NCBI RefSeq assembly: GCF_008807375.1
Contig: NZ_CP043311.1
Coordinates: forward strand, 2,522,001-2,586,000
Origin: Pseudomonas lalkuanensis
GTDB taxonomy: Bacteria > Pseudomonadota > Gammaproteobacteria > Pseudomonadales > Pseudomonadaceae
Length of the DNA stretch: 64,000 nucleotides
Direction: 5' to 3'
The position numbers and the translations under genes are program-made. Under the pieces are notes generated by a model. That model was not told the DNA's origin. It did not search any database and saw nothing but the letters and a program-made list of their open reading frames with translations. Below are positions 62,818 through 64,000 of the stretch, in pieces. Each line of letters opens with the position of its first letter. The stretch's first letter is position 1.

Positions 62818-63399
62818 ATGGCCGGCTCGGCTTCGAGGGTGATGGTGGCGTTGGGAACCTGTTGCCTGGGGGCTACGGCCCAGGTTTGCCCGCCCGGCCA
62901 GTACGAAGTCTGCGTTACCTACTGCATTTGCGTGCCCGATGCCCGCCAGGTGCTGGGGTCTTTACCGGGCGAAGTGATCCGCGTGGCGGCAGGGGCCATG
63001 CAGCATTGGCTGGTGCAGGCCCGCGCTGATGCCCAAGCCGCGGGCGTGAAACCGATACCACCCGACATCCGCCGCCAACTGACGCGCTACTACGACGCCG
63101 CCCTGCTGGATGCGGTGCGCTATCGCGTCGGTAATCGCAACGAACTGGGTACCGCCGCCGCCATGCTCAATGACCCGGATACCCAGGCCGTCACCCTCGT
63201 GGACATCATTCTCTTCCGTAACGAGGAAGGCGCGTTGCACGACGTGGCGCTCTGGGCCCACGAGCTCAAGCACGTGCAGCAGTACCGGGAATGGGGTGTG
63301 GAGGAGTTCGCCAGGCGCTATACCGAGGACGCCGCCGCGGTGGAGGAACCGGCCTACGAGATGCAGTCCAGGGTGACGAAGGCGCTGCAAGGCAAATAG
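62818..63399 (+). CDS. Exported DUF4157-like protein with HELKH motif
   Basis: A 193-residue protein. The N-terminus VMVALGTCCLGATAQ is a signal peptide, followed by a Cys-rich segment (CPPGQYEVCVTYCICVP). WAHELKHVQQYREWG carries an HExxH zinc motif in a DUF4157-like context, with a downstream Glu (AAAVEEPAYEMQ) as possible third ligand. It is a probable periplasmic or secreted peptidase-like protein. The ATG at 62818 has GGGGAGGG upstream; 62842 is an alternative in-frame start. Confidence 0.75.
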   Translation: MAGSASRVMVALGTCCLGATAQVCPPGQYEVCVTYCICVPDARQVLGSLPGEVIRVAAGAMQHWLVQARADAQAAGVKPIPPDIRRQLTRYYDAALLDAVRYRVGNRNELGTAAAMLNDPDTQAVTLVDIILFRNEEGALHDVALWAHELKHVQQYREWGVEEFARRYTEDAAAVEEPAYEMQSRVTKALQGK

Positions 63400-63442
63400 C
63401 CGCGACTGTGGGGCGATTCCAATCGCAAAGGACTGTGCAGTG

Positions 63443-63527
63443 CGTAGGGTGCGCTGCGCGCAACACCGATATTGGAGCCACGACTGTTGCTCATGTGACG
63501 CCGAATCGGTGCGCATGGCGCACCCTG
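63443..63527. repeat. Inverted pair of GTAGGGTGCGC elements
   Basis: Left arm CGTAGGGTGCGCTGCGCGC, right arm GGTGCGCATGGCGCACCCTG, about 45 bases apart and inverted. Same family as 7767 and 30821. It lies between the convergent HELKH and GST genes. Confidence 0.7.
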
Positions 63528-63547
63528 CCGAGGTGCGTGCCGCGGAT

Positions 63548-64000
63548 TCAATCCCGCTTCGGAATTCCCAGGCCGCGTATCACTGCCGGGCGCGACAGGA
63601 AGGCGTCCAGCACACGCTTCACATGGGTGAAACGTTCGAATTGCACGAGCTCGCCCGCTTCGTAGAAGCCGATCAGGTTGCGCACCCAGGGGAAGGTGGC
63701 GATGTCGGCGATGCTGTACTGCTCGCCCATGATCCAGTTGCGGCCTTCCAGGCGCTGGTCGAGCACCGCCAGCAGGCGCGCGGACTCCTGCACGTAGCGG
63801 TCGCGGGGGCGTTTGTCTTCGTAGTCCTTGCCGGCGAATTTGTTGAAGAAACCGAGTTGGCCGAACATCGGGCCGATGCCGCCCATCTGGAACATCAGCC
63901 ACTGGATGCATTCATAGCGGCCGGCGGCGTCCTGCGGGATCAGTTGGCCGGTCTTGTCCGCCAGGTAGATGAGGATGGCGCCGGACTCGAAAAGCGGTAG
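63548..64000 (-). CDS. Glutathione S-transferase, partial (5' end beyond the window)
   Basis: The last 150 residues of a GST of the YfcG/YghU-like type. LPLFESGAILIYLADKTGQL is the end of the thioredoxin-like domain, with the Glu-Ser that contacts the glutathione gamma-glutamyl group. The alpha-helical domain includes LDQRLEGRNWIMGEQYSIADIA, with the conserved N-capping Asp. The start codon lies to the right of position 64000. It has convergent orientation to the HELKH gene. Confidence 0.88.
   Translation of the reverse strand, partial: LPLFESGAILIYLADKTGQLIPQDAAGRYECIQWLMFQMGGIGPMFGQLGFFNKFAGKDYEDKRPRDRYVQESARLLAVLDQRLEGRNWIMGEQYSIADIATFPWVRNLIGFYEAGELVQFERFTHVKRVLDAFLSRPAVIRGLGIPKRD

Overview
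The window looks like chromosomal DNA of a high-GC Pseudomonas. Several gene sets are Pseudomonas-typical: a muxABC-opmB RND pump, a cluster resembling the sphingosine-responsive sphR/sphA/sphBCD genes, a ColR-like regulator, thiol peroxidase, and a lipoprotein-type malate:quinone oxidoreductase. Palindromic intergenic repeats are abundant. I cannot name the species. There are no rRNA or tRNA genes, no CRISPR array, no phage and no intact insertion sequence. The last gene (a glutathione transferase) runs off the right edge.

Layout. 1-7.6 kb: YegP-like protein, exonuclease III, GNAT enzyme and the tamA-tamB pair. 7.8-13.4 kb: sph-like cluster, with an AraC regulator, an outer-membrane channel, and a three-gene operon for an exported PLP enzyme, an exported flavin oxidase and a lipoprotein cytochrome c. 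13.8-18.2 kb: an isolated signal peptidase II gene, a small secreted protein, tpx and a TldD/TldE-type pair. 18.4-27.4 kb: the four-gene mux efflux operon. 27.5-32.4 kb: LysR regulator divergent from an ankyrin/deaminase/CynX-type transporter operon, then SDR, DUF190 and DUF3820 genes. 32.8-39.9 kb: porin plus a five-gene branched-chain-type ABC importer and a LysR gene. 40.1-44.8 kb: permease, class III PLP enzyme, APH-type kinase and AraC regulator, best read as an amino-alcohol phosphorylation/phospho-lyase pathway. 45.2-47.0 kb: fatty-acid hydroxylase and MFS protein between blocks of repeats. 47.4-59.1 kb: envelope (probably lipid A) modification region. 59.4-64.0 kb: mqo, an MscS-type channel with a cyclic-nucleotide-binding domain, a secreted HELKH protein and a partial GST.

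Two regulatory signals stand out. First, a direct-repeat-like motif (TTTYTTCAC, five bases, TTTGACC or a close variant) lies 57-60 bases before three start codons: a PAP2 phosphatase divergent from the ColR-like regulator, a methyltransferase/beta-propeller operon, and eptA. This suggests one regulon for phosphate removal, phosphoethanolamine addition and, less directly, hexuronate addition (Ugd, UDP-GlcA epimerase, GT2, ArnT-like). The regulator has no adjacent sensor kinase. Second, a 25-base element that is about 80 percent identical occurs in the same orientation 87 and 94 bases before sphA and sphD, and is a candidate SphR operator.

Repeats also shape gene ends. A roughly 164-base element with imperfect inverted ends supplies the TAG stop codons of two convergent genes, and a REP-like unit encodes the last residues and stop of a LysR gene.
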